From positions 1,612,001 to 1,676,000 of the forward strand of contig JAGFMI010000001.1 in NCBI GenBank assembly GCA_021030905.1: a stretch of 64,000 nucleotides of DNA, written 5' to 3'. Below the pieces are notes generated by a model that saw nothing but the letters and a program-made list of their open reading frames with translations, did no database searches and was not told the DNA's origin. A program made the translations under genes and the position numbers. Shown here piece by piece: positions 12,710-24,221 of this stretch (the first letter of the stretch is position 1; every line of letters starts with the position of its first letter). Source of the DNA: Pyrenula massariospora (Eukaryota > Ascomycota > Eurotiomycetes > Pyrenulales > Pyrenulaceae).

Positions 12710-13183
12710 ATGTGTGTCTCGAGACACAGCAGGCGAACCTGCTGAGATCTTCAGACGCAGCAAATCAGGAAAAGATGAAGGATCCTCCTGATGGGCGCAA
12801 ACTCAGAGGAAAGGTAAGATAACTCTAAAGGAGTGGTTCAGAAGTTGAAGCTTGGTGTGAAAGAAAAGTTCTGTTTCAAGAGGCAGCGCATGGCCATGCT
12901 CGAGAAATTTAGATGGAAATAGATGGTTTCTGTTCTGCGACTAAGTATTGCGGCAAACAGCTCGACTGTCGATCCCCCCCGCACTGCAAAAAATCCACGA
13001 GGTTCAAGTGTGCCCGATACCTAACATGTTGATTCCGGACTCAAGGGTTGCTTATCTAGAGCAGTGATCTTCGAGAGATACCTTAGCTTTTCTAATGTCT
13101 TCCACATCACATCCTAATCACTCCGAGTTCAGCGCCGTCTTCTCACCAAGTATTTCCAGATCCCTGTCTAATTTTCACACACA
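12710..13183. promoter_or_regulatory. Divergent promoter between mitoferrin and rpa43
   Basis: The 474 bp lie between two start codons that point outward. An upstream ATG at 13095 opens a frame that overlaps the rpa43 start out of frame, so the rpa43 transcript may begin downstream of it. A short C-rich run lies near 12975. No binding motif was assigned. Confidence 0.45.
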
Positions 13184-14974
13184 ATGTCACTTGATGCTCA
13201 GCCAAGCGGCATCGAAAACTCGCGCAATGACCCGCCTTCAAAAAGCAAGAAAAGGAAGCATATCGGAAAAGGAGAAAGCTCGCAGAACAAGAAACACAAG
13301 CAAAAGCACACAGACGCGCAGCAAGCTGCGTCAGACAGATTATCGCCAATTTACGGCAAATGGTCGCAGGATACGATACAGCGCGAATGGGAGGATCTAG
13401 GTCATGAGGATAGTTGGGAAAATTTTCAAACACGCCTTCTTAATGGTTTTCCGGGCGTCGATAAAAAACCAAGAGAGCGTAGGGAAAAGAAAAAGAGGCA
13501 GAAAGAGAGGGATGCAGCAGAGACTGAGGAACTTGACCAGGTGCAAGCAAAAGAGAACAAGCCAATTTTCAAACCTACGTATGTGGACGTAGCCAGCCTG
13601 ACCGAGAAAAAGAAGCAAGGTAAAGAGAGACGAGAAGAAACAGAGTCAAGAATCCATGAGGAACAAAACGGCCAGGTCGGTAGGAATGGAACACATTCTC
13701 ACAAGACGGAAAGGAAAAAAAGGAAGCAGGAAAAGGAGCAGGTCAACGGCGTGATTGAGGCAGCCTCAAGAGCTGAACAGGGAGACCTAAGTACGGAGCA
13801 TGAGCTACAATTGTTTGAGAGCAATAAGAATGAAGTGCCTCGTACGTCTACAATTATAAGGAGTGATGGAGCGAAGGAGCATAGCAAAAAAAAGAAAAAG
13901 CGAGAGGAGACAGGAGCAAATGCAGATATTGAACGAACTCCAAAACCCATGAGGCAGGAGCCGCAAGCCTACCCAGACGATGAGCACGAAGAGGGCCAGC
14001 GAGTCTACGATGTGAACGTCGACACTGAAGACACCGATTCCCCATTTTGGCAAACACGCCTCTCAACCTACGTCCCTGTCCCACCAATTGCAATATCCAC
14101 CTCTACCGGCCTCTCCTCCGTGATAACAGAACACCTTTCCCCCCTCCTTCTTACCTACTCGCCAGCAGCCCGCGGCACAATCCTCGCCTTCTCGGACCCT
14201 TCGATCTCCACCTTTTCCCCATTAGAGCCTCTCTCATCTTCTCCCTCCACCGCTCCAGTCTTCGCTCTCTCCGCCGAAGAATACGGCGTCTCCTGGCTCT
14301 GGCTCACCGCAACGTTCCTCGTCTTCCGCCCCACCCGTGGCCAAACCCTCTGCGGCCACCTCACAGTCAGCAACTCAGACTTCATCTCCCTTAATCTTTA
14401 CAATCTCTTCCTCGTCTCCATCAAACGCAGCCACCTCCCTGCATCCTGGACCTGGAATCCCACTGCCCAGGAAGCTCTAGACAACGCCGGCCGCAAGCCC
14501 AACAGGCAGAAATGGCGCATGGACGATAACGGCGATGATCCAGTCTTCTCTAGTAGTCAGGCCACCCTCGTGAGCAGTCTGGAGGAAAGTGGAAACAGCC
14601 GCCCAACCAGCCAGGACGCCCAGCCAGACACCCAGACATCGTGCAACTCGACAGGGCACTTCACGCGCCCCTCCCCTGATGGCGGCTCCTCTGAAGTTTC
14701 GGGTGTCTTGTGCTTCCGCGTCGTTGACTTGGAGCTCGTGCCCGGAGCAAAAGGTCAAGGGCGGTCAATCCAGATAGATGGGACGCTTCTGGATCCGGAG
14801 GACGAGGATGAAGTTGTAGAAGCGGAGCGGAAACAGTGGGAAATGGTCAAAGAAGTAAACAGGAGGAAGCTCCATCACGAGCGAGCAAAGGAGAGTACGT
14901 TAATGAGCGGGGCGTTAGTGAACGCGGACAGGGCTGCGAGAAGGCGATCGAGAAGCTTCGGCGTACATACGTAG
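13184..14974 (+). CDS. rpa43: RNA polymerase I subunit RPA43
   Basis: RPA43 forms the stalk of Pol I with RPA14 and contacts the initiation factor Rrn3 (TIF-IA). The gene is a single exon of 596 residues. The C-terminal half carries the family signature: FWQTRLSTYVPVPPIAI, then ATFLVFRPTRGQTLCGHL and DFISLNLYNLFLVSIKRS, ending with the OB-fold edge HLPASWTWNP. The N-terminal ~270 residues are a Lys/Glu-rich charged extension with several basic clusters (SKSKKRKHIGK, REKKKRQKERD) that look like nucleolar or nuclear targeting signals. This makes the protein clearly longer than the 326-residue yeast subunit. The region after the OB core is Ser/Asp-rich. The start agrees with the first good ATG of this frame. 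It is divergent from mitoferrin. Confidence 0.88.
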   Translation: MSLDAQPSGIENSRNDPPSKSKKRKHIGKGESSQNKKHKQKHTDAQQAASDRLSPIYGKWSQDTIQREWEDLGHEDSWENFQTRLLNGFPGVDKKPRERREKKKRQKERDAAETEELDQVQAKENKPIFKPTYVDVASLTEKKKQGKERREETESRIHEEQNGQVGRNGTHSHKTERKKRKQEKEQVNGVIEAASRAEQGDLSTEHELQLFESNKNEVPRTSTIIRSDGAKEHSKKKKKREETGANADIERTPKPMRQEPQAYPDDEHEEGQRVYDVNVDTEDTDSPFWQTRLSTYVPVPPIAISTSTGLSSVITEHLSPLLLTYSPAARGTILAFSDPSISTFSPLEPLSSSPSTAPVFALSAEEYGVSWLWLTATFLVFRPTRGQTLCGHLTVSNSDFISLNLYNLFLVSIKRSHLPASWTWNPTAQEALDNAGRKPNRQKWRMDDNGDDPVFSSSQATLVSSLEESGNSRPTSQDAQPDTQTSCNSTGHFTRPSPDGGSSEVSGVLCFRVVDLELVPGAKGQGRSIQIDGTLLDPEDEDEVVEAERKQWEMVKEVNRRKLHHERAKESTLMSGALVNADRAARRRSRSFGVHT

Positions 14975-16095
14975 ACGATAATAGTACATGGAAGAATGTA
15001 AAAACGCAATAAACTGAACATAAAACGCATCCGACGTCTAAACAGCCCAAAAATCCACCAAAGAGCCGCGGCTCACTATAAACCCTGCAGAAGATCCCTA
15101 ACAATAAAAAACCACTCACCCCCCAACCTTCCCCCTCCAGGACAACCCGAACACTTATCTTTCCCCAAATCTTCCACTCCGCGCGCTATACATGCAACCG
15201 GCGGTGCCCTAATCTCTCGCATCGCCGGCGAATCTAGAAAGGGCAGATCTTGCCAAATCTAACAAATCCGGAGCATGAAAACCGATCAACAACTAAGTTA
15301 GCATCGTGGGACGCCTGATCCCCAGAGCTGCCCTTGCCCCAAACGGCACCGACGAATGTGCACCCCGCAAAACACACGTATTGCGGAGAAAGGAGTCTAG
15401 AGCCTACCTAAGATCCTCCGCGGCACGCACAACTGCCAAAATCCCGTGGATAGCTATGATGACGCATTATTCCGTCCCCCAAGTTCCTTACCCTCAGGTT
15501 ACGTACCACTTTTTTTCCCCTTTCCCCATCCTCCTCGGCCGAACCGAAACCAAAACTTTTTGACCGCCTGGAATCCTCTATCTCCGAAACGGCGAGCCCA
15601 TGGGATATGCCTCAGGATTGACCTAACTAACTAGAACGGGCGCCCATCTCGGTATGGTGGACAGTGAGGCGGGCGCCTGAGGTCATGCGTGCGGCGAATC
15701 AGGCCCGAACACGCTCACCAAAAGTGAAGCACGAAGAGCGGAAAGGGGATGGGCAGCACAAGTAGATAGTCTTGTCTTTATTTCATCTCATGGAACATGA
15801 TTAGGATGTTCTGGATATGTCATGCATCAAGTCCTTACGTAGCTCTCTCTCTGTCTGTCTCTCTCGGTCCTGCCCCACACTCTACCAAAGGGGACGTGAA
15901 GACTGCGGGACGAGGAATTGAGGGCATGCTGAATCCGCAACTCCTGAATCATTTCCCTCCAGAAATCCAGAATCACACGCATTATGTAAAACCCGAACGA
16001 TGCTGAGAACCATGCCTGCTCCTCGTGCAAATGCTTATGCAACCATGAGTGATCCGACCGGGATATTGTGCGAACCTCCTCTCATATCTGTATAA
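14975..16095. other. Gene-free stretch between convergent rpa43 and the RBR ligase
   Basis: These 1.1 kb hold two convergent 3' ends. A CT-rich microsatellite occurs at 15843-15865. No coding sequence was recognised. Confidence 0.5.
15843..15865. repeat. CT-rich simple repeat
   Basis: A short run of CT units with two GT interruptions lies in the gene-free region downstream of rpa43. Confidence 0.7.
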
Positions 16096-17830
16096 TCATG
16101 ATAACTCCACGTTGAAGCTCCATCCGTCTTCATGTCCGGCACCTATGTTGCGTTAGTCAGCGTATGATTCAACAAACATACGTAAATGTAACAGACGGGA
16201 CAGACCTTTAGCAAGTCTCTCGGCAGTATCACTCAGCAATATAATCCTCCGCTTTGTACAATAAGCCGTCTTGTCCAAAATATCAACCTTCAAGTCCTTC
16301 AATTCCGGAGTGGGCTTCTCAAACATCTGACTCAGACTCTCCACCGCCATTTCCAGATCCTTTTGGTTGTCTTCAAAGATCGCCGTCTGATTGTTTCGAG
16401 CTAAATAAAAGGCAAAGGCGTATGTCCATTTTAGTGTTTGTCGGCAAAGCTGTAGAGCCTGCGATGCTGTTTCAAGAAACTGGACTTCAATCCACGACAT
16501 CTTGGACTGCGCCTGAAGGCCTTGCATCTTCTTCTCTGTTTTGAGGTACAAATCTTTGTCAAGTTTGGCAGACTGCTCATGGTTTGCGTAGCGGTTGTAG
16601 TAATGTAGATAACGTTCAAGGGAATGTCTTGATCGTGCCTGAGCGTCCCTAGCCTCAGAGCCTGATTTCTCCTCGAACCGGTTGCAATTATACCAGCTTG
16701 TGCCGTGCTCAGACCAGAGACCCATGCACATCCAACAAAATTCATGTTTGCATTTCCGGCAAGTCATGTGATTGCAGCCGCCGTTCTTCTCAATTGTTGA
16801 ATTGCATTTGGGGCACTCCTTGGTATTTGCGGATATCCAATTAGAGGTCTCGGAATCGTCTTCGCACTTTTTGAGCCACATTTTAACCAGGGAACACGGG
16901 GGAGGTTGGTGATCTTGAAGAGTACAACCAAAGCAGAATCTGTGCCTGCAGTCGCATTGCACTGTAGGGACTATACGGTTCAGGTCTTTCTTCTTAACTC
17001 CACATTCAACAGCGTACTCGCACTCAGGGGCAGGACACCATTTCAAGTTGTCGCGATCGTCGACAAATGTTCTAGTAAGCAAGACTTCGTATCTACGTTC
17101 TTGTAAGCTGGTTGTATGTAAAAGTCCAGGGCGACTTACCTCTGCGCTGCATCTTCATCAACAACAAGCCACAGGGATTTGGAATCAACTATACGCTGGC
17201 AATTGTCGTTCGGACATTGTATCCTGGCTGCCTCGCCCTCCTCTTTTACTTTTTGAGTAAGATAATGACGATAGCAATCTATGCAATACCGATGACCACA
17301 AATCATAGCGTATGTTTGGAGTCCAGGTTCATCCTCATAGCAAATTCCGCATGTAAACCCCGGGACAGCCATGGTTGCGGGTGATTTGGCGAAGCTCGCT
17401 CCCAGGCCCGCGTCTTGTAATAGTTGCTCTTGCCTGTCCATGTATGTTTCAATGAGCCTTTCTTTGTTCCATCTCATGAAGCGCAGGAGAATCGCTACGG
17501 ATTCTGCAGGCAGGCCAAGGATCGAGCGGACCTCTTCAACCTGTTCGTGTTGATAGTTCTGGATGTCTGCGGGGCTTAGGACTTTGTAGTCGACTTCAAA
17601 AGGCTTCTTCGAAGGTCTGATAAGGTCTTTGTCTTGGGAGAAGCCAGCGTCGACATCGTCATCGTCCGCGTCAAAGTCTAAAAAGCCGTCAGTTGTTAAA
17701 TCCAAGGCAGTGAGACAGAGACGCCAATCCTACCTTCACCGAAGCTTCCATCATCATCACTTTCCTGAGTAGCCATCTCAAAATCGACCTGACTCGAGCC
17801 ATCTGTGAAGTACTCTTCTTCAGAGTCCAT
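16096..17830 (-). CDS. RBR-type E3 ubiquitin ligase, Ariadne family
   Basis: Ariadne ligases take ubiquitin from an E2 onto a RING2 cysteine before passing it to the substrate. Exons are 17734-17830, 17140-17677, 16206-17092 and 16096-16142, giving 522 residues, close to yeast HEL1 and animal ARIH1. The order is: an acidic N-terminus; a UBA-like region (EEVRSILGLPAESVAILLRF); RING1 from about residue 142 (CGICYED, CGHRYCIDC); an IBR with paired Cys; and RING2 with CPKCN and the active-site Cys318 in GGCNHMTC. The Ariadne helical domain follows, containing RYLHYYNRYANHEQSAKLD. The short last exon ends GWSFNVELS. An in-frame ATG 60 nt upstream (17890) would add 20 residues, so the start is not certain. 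It is tandem with eIF2B-epsilon, which lies upstream on the same strand. Confidence 0.93.
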
Positions 17831-18837
17831 CTTGGGAGTTGCAGGCGAGCCCTCGGTTTGTGGAGTGGCAGGAAGGCTTAACCGGCCCACCGAGGCCGTT
17901 TTCTGTGCCTTTCGAGAGGAGGTCTCGAGGCCGTTGCTCGCTTTCCTCTTCGGCGCGTGGGAAGACGTTTTGGGCAGACTTTGAGGCTAGGTACTGAGTC
18001 TCGGGAGATCGAGACCACAGTACTTAGCTTACAAAGACTCAAACGGGTCGTCCTGACCGGGACAGGTCATGCGCGTCTTATGGAAGATCAGCGACGAGAA
18101 AAGACAGCCGAGAAGATGGCACGTGATTGGGGTGAAGTCTCTGGATCAGACAGGTGGAATGGTAGAAGATTGTTTTGAGAGGCAGCCAGTGAATGACGGA
18201 GAGATCGAGTACTCGAGGTCAGGCCAACGGTCCACCCATCTGAGACTCATCAGCCTGGAAGTTGGGGGAAGTGGCGGTGCGTCACCGGGCTGCCCGACCC
18301 TTCGGTTTCCGCTTCCCGGCTTGGGCGGACGCTTGCCGGCCCGCTGGTGCCCTTGATGCCCAGAATAGCCACAGTCAGAGAGCTCAATATAAGCAAGACT
18401 TTTCAAGGAACCACCGAGACAGATCTTGCATCGATTGCTCAGGAGGTCGATTCTTCGATCCTTCTACCAACAGTTCTCCACAGTAACGGAAGGAGTGAAA
18501 ACAGGATAAGAGCAGGCTTTAGGAAATAGAAGAGTGCACGACCAAAACTTCTAGGAATTGATGCTTAAACATTGTCCAGATCTGATAGAGATCCTCTCTC
18601 TTGGGGTCTTGTACCAGCAGGAGCTTTGCTGATGTAGCTCGAGCAGACTTCTAGATTTCTGCTCCTGTCCTCGGCAGCCGCGAGTCAGTCCACAAACACC
18701 ATGAAGGACTCCGTGAATACCATTTCAAAGGGAAAGCCTGGTTTTATTCAAAGGAATCAGTGTGATCCCAGGGTATCTCAAAAGAAAAGCACAAGCAATG
18801 CAGAACCCAGCGAGCAGCCGTGTGTTGTAGCTAAATT
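17831..18837. other. Gene-free stretch between eIF2B-epsilon 3' end and the RBR ligase start
   Basis: About 1.0 kb holds the promoter of the RBR gene and the 3' flank of eIF2B-epsilon. It is moderately GC-rich near 18280-18350. No other gene was seen. Confidence 0.45.
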
Positions 18838-20917
18838 TCACTCGCTGTCACTCTCGCTCTCTTCTTCCTCGGCAGTAGCTAGCCAGTTCATGAACTCCTT
18901 TGTTGAAGCCCGAACTCTCACCATATCCTCGTCTACACTGGATCTTGGATCATTCCACCACTCCTCAAACACCTCTTCATCAAACACATCGTCGTTGTAA
19001 AGCTGTCGAGCCAGGAAAACCAGTATTCGCTCCCCATCCCTCCGCCGCACCAGATCCCTCTGTGCGAGCATCATAAACTCAACCTGGTTTTCGGTGTTCT
19101 CACTTTCGTTGTCACGCTGTATCAACGTCTTGTATCTATCAAGCACGTCTTTCACAGCCGCTTCAATAACCGATGTCTTGGTCTCGAGAAGGTTCTGGAT
19201 GTGTTTCATCAATGCAACTGCTACAGCCCTTCGAACCTGATGCTCGGTGGCGTTATTGCTAAATCTTAGACCCATAAGCTCGACCCGAGCGTCTTCTGGC
19301 TCCGCATTGCGCTGCATCCGCTCAAATAGGCTGGCAATAGCTTCGGACTGAAAGCGATCTGACGTTTCTTCCTCGTCGATAGGGGTCGCAAAGCTCTCGC
19401 TTCTCGAGCCGTGTACATGCCTTTGGGAGCCAGACATGTTTGACGAGGTACTAGAAAAGGATGACGCGGATGAGGCTGCTTCTTGGTGTTTGTAGACTTT
19501 ACACTCTGGTCAGATTTTCCACTTATCGCGTATGCCACTGGGACTTACCAAGGCTAGACAAGGCAAGTCGATCTGCTTGTCCATCATCGTCTTCCTCATA
19601 AGCATGACCGTATCCCCCTTGCCCTACTAAGGATTCGTCATTCGAGACTGTTTTCGGTATCGCGGTCAACCTGCTACCAGCTTCGACAATGGTTCTCTGG
19701 CCTAGGCGAACACCGAATGATACTAAAGCTCCCTCCCGAATATGACATTTCTCACCAACCACAGCCTCGTTTGCGATTATGCAGCCTTCAACCTTTGACC
19801 CGTCACCGATCACAGCATCATCCCAGATATAGGCATTTTCAATCTTTACGTTTTTGCCTATCAAACACCGTCGGCCAATGGTGCTATTCGCAATGACACT
19901 ACTGTCTCCAACGCTGGTGTCTTGACCTAGAACTGATCCAGCACCAATCGAGCATGATCTAGCAAGCACGACTCCACGTTCTTGGTAGATCCCGCCGGTG
20001 CGAAGTTCATAAGTACTAGTTGGTAAAAGGTTTGTGTCTGGACTTAGTGGATATGCCCACCGGGACGTAGCGTCCTTGCTCACCGAAGCATAGGCCAGAA
20101 GGTCCCCAACGCGCGATGCGTAATGATCTTGGATAATATGCGTATGAATGGTCTTACCATTTAGTTCGTAGTCCTTTAGGACTCCAAAGAGGAAGTCTCT
20201 TCGTGGGGACTGGTTGTCAAAGTTATCCGACCAGAGACTGAGGACATCAGGAGTACAAATATCTATCCTGCAATCAACAAGATCCTGTCTCAGATCGATC
20301 TCGTCGTGAGAAGACAGAAATTGTGACTCCACACTGATTTTTGCATCTCGTCCGGATTGAGGCTCTTGATAATGGAGACACCTGTCTGTCACCGGGTCAA
20401 TGACAAAGATTGGTAAGTTTGAGAGTTGCCCAGTACTATCGAAAGCGTTGATCTCTCTGAGAAGAATGGTCATAATAGCGTTCTTATCTTTTTGTCTCCG
20501 GTTCCGATGTTTAATTAGAGCCTCTTCGATTGGAAAATTACTGACAATATCACCGCTGACGGCCAGAAAATCGCCTGTAATAAGATGTTTGCTATCCATA
20601 TCCCGCATCACATCGCCAATGGAAGCTGATTGAGATTTGAGGAACACAACTTTTGCGAATGGGGAAGAGGGTAATTTCCATTTGGAGGCCTCAATGTAGC
20701 TCTCAACTTGATCTGTATGTGAGCCGGCGTAGATGAAGACATCGTGGACACCAACAAATGCCAGATATTCGAGGGTGTACTCAATGAGAGGGACGTTTGC
20801 AAGAGGCAACAAGCATCGAGGCCGTTCAAGGGTAAATGGAGCGAAACGGGTCTCGAAACTGTCTGCAAGAAGCACAGCTTGCAAAGACTCCTCCCTCTTT
20901 TCATCGGGGCCTTTCAT
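18838..20917 (-). CDS. gcd6: Translation initiation factor eIF2B subunit epsilon
   Basis: This is the catalytic subunit of the GTP exchange factor that recharges eIF2 and is the target of eIF2-alpha phosphorylation control. Two exons, 19549-20917 and 18838-19505, flank a 43-nt intron (19506-19548), giving 678 residues. The N-terminal nucleotidyltransferase-like domain reads LQAVLLADSFETRFAPF and CLLPLANVPLIEYTLEYL. Left-handed beta-helix hexapeptides (residues ~320-430) include IGAGSVLGQDTSVGDSSVI and AVIGDGSKVEGCIIA. The C-terminal W2/HEAT exchange domain ends with the conserved aromatic/acidic box EEWWND and an acidic tail. The intron is the shortest in the window; an alternative acceptor (AAAG, 9 nt later) is also in frame. 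A basic N-terminal extension seen in many homologues is missing here, so an upstream exon cannot be excluded. Confidence 0.94.
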
Positions 20918-22022
20918 TGTATTATTTGAGGAAGAGATTTTCGGAGACTAAATCAGAGCTGGAATATTCGAAGGCCGTGGTTTTCCCACTGTGGTCTAGC
21001 GCGGTACCGCTGGAAAAGTAGAAGTTTGGGATTTAAGTCTTAATCCAAAGATGATTTGTTCAGGTTCAGACCTTCAACAGACCTAACTTAGTCCTTGCTA
21101 GTAGTCTCTGACACACTCGCATCACATGGGACAGCGGGGGTCCTATTTGCACATTCACATTTGTGTGCTTTGAGAATCGGGGTCTAAATCCTGGCCTCTG
21201 TTGCAGGTTGACAAGCAAATTCGGCGAACGCTCCGTATGTTTTTTGTCTTAGCGCAAATGAACGGAATTTTCTACTGGCTATTCTGAAATAGTAAAGCAT
21301 AGGTGTATGAGTCATAAATTGATATGTGCCGATTCATAGGCCTTGAGCAGCCTGCTATGAATACACCTCAGGCACCCGCCTGCTTATTGTCAAACTCTCT
21401 AACTAGAATCTCTATGGCATCTGTGCTTGAGCAGCCTCGCCTAGCATGGACCTTTACGAAGCATTAGTTTCTGTAGACATGCCGGACTTATCTACAAATC
21501 CCGATACTGACAACAGATTTGCTTGAAATTAGACGATCCGCGAGAACTTGCTAGTTTTTGTGCTAGAACTGGTTACACCGAGTCATTGCTGTGGTAAAGT
21601 AGGAACATGGATAGTCGATGATGCACTTGGGTCAGGCCAAAGGACTACGATACATATGAAGCAAAAAGTCCGCCGCGTTGAGAACAGGAAACTGCTCATA
21701 TTCAGACTTAAATGTACACAAGATTCTGAACACGAGCTCTAAATAATCATTCCGCTGCAGTTTTCAGAGGAAGTCGACATAGTCCACCTCGGACATGCGA
21801 ACCTTACTCAGGCGTCAAATATTCCAACGGATCGACAACACTACACAGATCCAACATGTCTTCCACGACACACGATCAGGCTCGATCCTATCATAACCTT
21901 TCAAATATACCCTCATGAAACGCCAAAGCTTTAAGCCTCATGACACTTTGTGAGAAGATCATCTGTCGGAGAATCATCAAAGCCGAATGTCATCCACAGT
22001 CTCCGTCCCTTCGCCAACATTA
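20918..22022. other. Gene-free stretch between skn7 3' end and the eIF2B-epsilon start
   Basis: About 1.1 kb, AT-richer than its surroundings. It contains the eIF2B-epsilon promoter and the 3' flank of skn7. Nothing coding or repetitive was recognised. Confidence 0.45.
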
Positions 22023-24221
22023 CTACTGGGGTCTCCCAGGTAGTACGGGATTAGCCATGGTAGGCGCTTGAGTATAGACACGCTGCCTCTTGTTATAGTT
22101 CGTTACATCACTTGGACCCGACATTTCAGAAACTTGCCGCCGGTGCGGCCCTTGCCGTGGTTGACCAGTGATTGGCGTCTGTGGCGTAGGGTACTGCTGC
22201 ATGGCGTTCTGCTCCATCGAGTATGCGGCGGCAGGATTCTGGACCGGGAGGAATGGGGTCTGCATATTGGTGTGCATAGGAGATACACCGGGGTAATTGC
22301 CTGGTGATTGCCAATTACCCATTGACGCGGCGGGCGACTGGCCTGGAGTGCTGTCGTCTTTGACAGAGTGCGGACCAGAGCTTTGCGCTATCGAGGGTGC
22401 CGTTGCCGAGAGCGGCGGATCCATATCGTTAGGTAGCTTCCTGAGGTGCATCAAGTGCTTTTCAAGCATGTCTAATAGACTTTTTCGGGTAAATGGTTTA
22501 GGGAGCACATCATCCATTCCTGCAGGGATACGTTATTTTCATATTCGTCAAAAACTGGGTAAATATTCCACGAACCATGTTGGAAATATAACTGAATGTC
22601 ATCACTGCGGATGTTTGAAGTCATTGCGATAATGGGAGTCCGGTCAAACTGGCGAATTAGATGGCACGCAGAAACGCCATCTAAATTTGGCATGATGATA
22701 TCCATCAAAATGAGATCATATTTTACTCCTTCTTGCATTTTGCTCACGGCTTCTAGGCCGTCAAGCTGAGCTTTGTTAGCGAAGGTGTGCAAAATGTGTT
22801 CGCAGCGCTTACCGCAGTATCAATAGTACAGGAGTAAGAATATAAGAATTTTCCTCCGATCTGCCGGCAAGTCGGATCATCCTCGACTAACAGAATTCTA
22901 GGTTGACGGGTCCAGCCGGGGTCAACAACAGTGCTCTTTTTTCTGCTGTCAGCGAATTGTTTGCGTGGGTCGGCTTGCTCGATATCCTTCGGTGGTATCG
23001 TATAGGGTATGTTATTCATATGCTCTGAATACATGGGATCAATGCCATTGGTCGCGCCAATTGGGTAAATGACGTTTTCAAGCTCCCCGTTTAATTTTGC
23101 ATATGGTAAAGATGAGCTAGAACTAGCCGAAGGAGGGGCCTTCTGTATATTTCGGTTGCTTGTATCCATTGGTGGAGTAGATATGAAACCCGGCGGTCGA
23201 TTTTGTGCATCATTCAACTGCTCTAATGTAGACATATTGAATTGTACGTCAGCGTTGATTTCATTGAGAAGCTTGGTGGCATGTTGCAGAGGCGAAGCTG
23301 GCTCTTCTTCGTGCGGTGGGATATGTTGGCTCGTTGGAGTAAGCTGGTTCGCATTTTGGGCAATGTCCCCAGGTTGAGGAAAGACCTTACTGTCTCTCCT
23401 TTGCTTCGCGTCGACAGAATGGAGAAAGTTCATAACCTGGTGAATGACGTGTTCGTGATTCAATACCGTCTTCTGAACCCTCAAAAGCTCCTGAAGCATC
23501 ATCTGATGGTTGACAGCCAATTCCGTGTAGCGAGAAGTCAGTTGCTCTAATTGCTGGGCTTGGGCCATCAGTTGCTGATTCATGAGATCCATCTGCTGCA
23601 TATTCATCTGCTCATCACTAAGGGCTGTTGACTTGCGTGGTGCAGGCGCTTTTCGTCTGATATTGTCAAGTGAGTCTTTGTTGTTGGCTTTGAATTCAGG
23701 ATGCCGGAATTCCCAAGCCTGTCCACCATTAGTAGGGCTCTGTTCCAGTAACTCTGATTCGGCTCACATTGGGCCCATATGGTGAAGTGCCACCTTCCTC
23801 ATTGTTTTGTCGAACTTTGTGGAAGTCATATTTGTTCAATTGTCGTACGAAGCTTGCAAAGTTGCTGTGCTTGAAATGTTTGGGTAGAATAGACTTTGTG
23901 AATTTCTCGTTCTAATTGCTCAAAGTCAGACTTCATTTTCCACTGTCATGAAAGGCAGAGTTACGCACTTCCAAAACGACAAAGCTATCGCCTTCATCTC
24001 CCCATCGAACCACTGAAGCATATGAAGGGTCCTCTAACATTCTGATTGCAATAAGTTAGTTATGTCATAGCATGAAGAATGGAGATTGTCAAGTCGCATA
24101 CTTGTACAGCTTCCGCACCTGTTATCTCTCGTTAGCGTTAGCTACAAGTACAGATATACTGGCATACGAAGTCACTGGAGCTGTTGGCCGCAGCCGCTCC
24201 TATACCCTGCGATCCATCCAT
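22023..24221 (-). CDS. skn7: Response-regulator transcription factor SKN7 (HSF domain plus receiver)
   Basis: SKN7 is a nuclear end-point of a fungal phosphorelay and an oxidative-stress and osmotic/wall regulator. Seven exons: 24168-24221, 24102-24118 (17 nt), 23969-24041, 23768-23911, 22813-23718, 22576-22765 and 22023-22519, giving 626 residues. The HSF-type DNA-binding domain covers about residues 17-125 ([47 protein letters not shown]). A Gln/Met-rich coiled coil follows (residues ~155-200). The receiver domain starts [19 protein letters not shown] and has the phosphoacceptor Asp420 in [13 protein letters not shown], then MTSNI and PKPF. The tail is Pro/Gln-rich. Several exons fall inside the DNA-binding domain, including the 17-nt micro-exon. 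The neighbour across 1.6 kb is a peroxiredoxin, a plausible regulatory target. Confidence 0.96.

Noticed and set aside
15640-15680. Repeated GGGCGCC words as a possible hairpin terminator
   Set aside because: The copies are short and mostly in direct orientation; no stable stem could be drawn.
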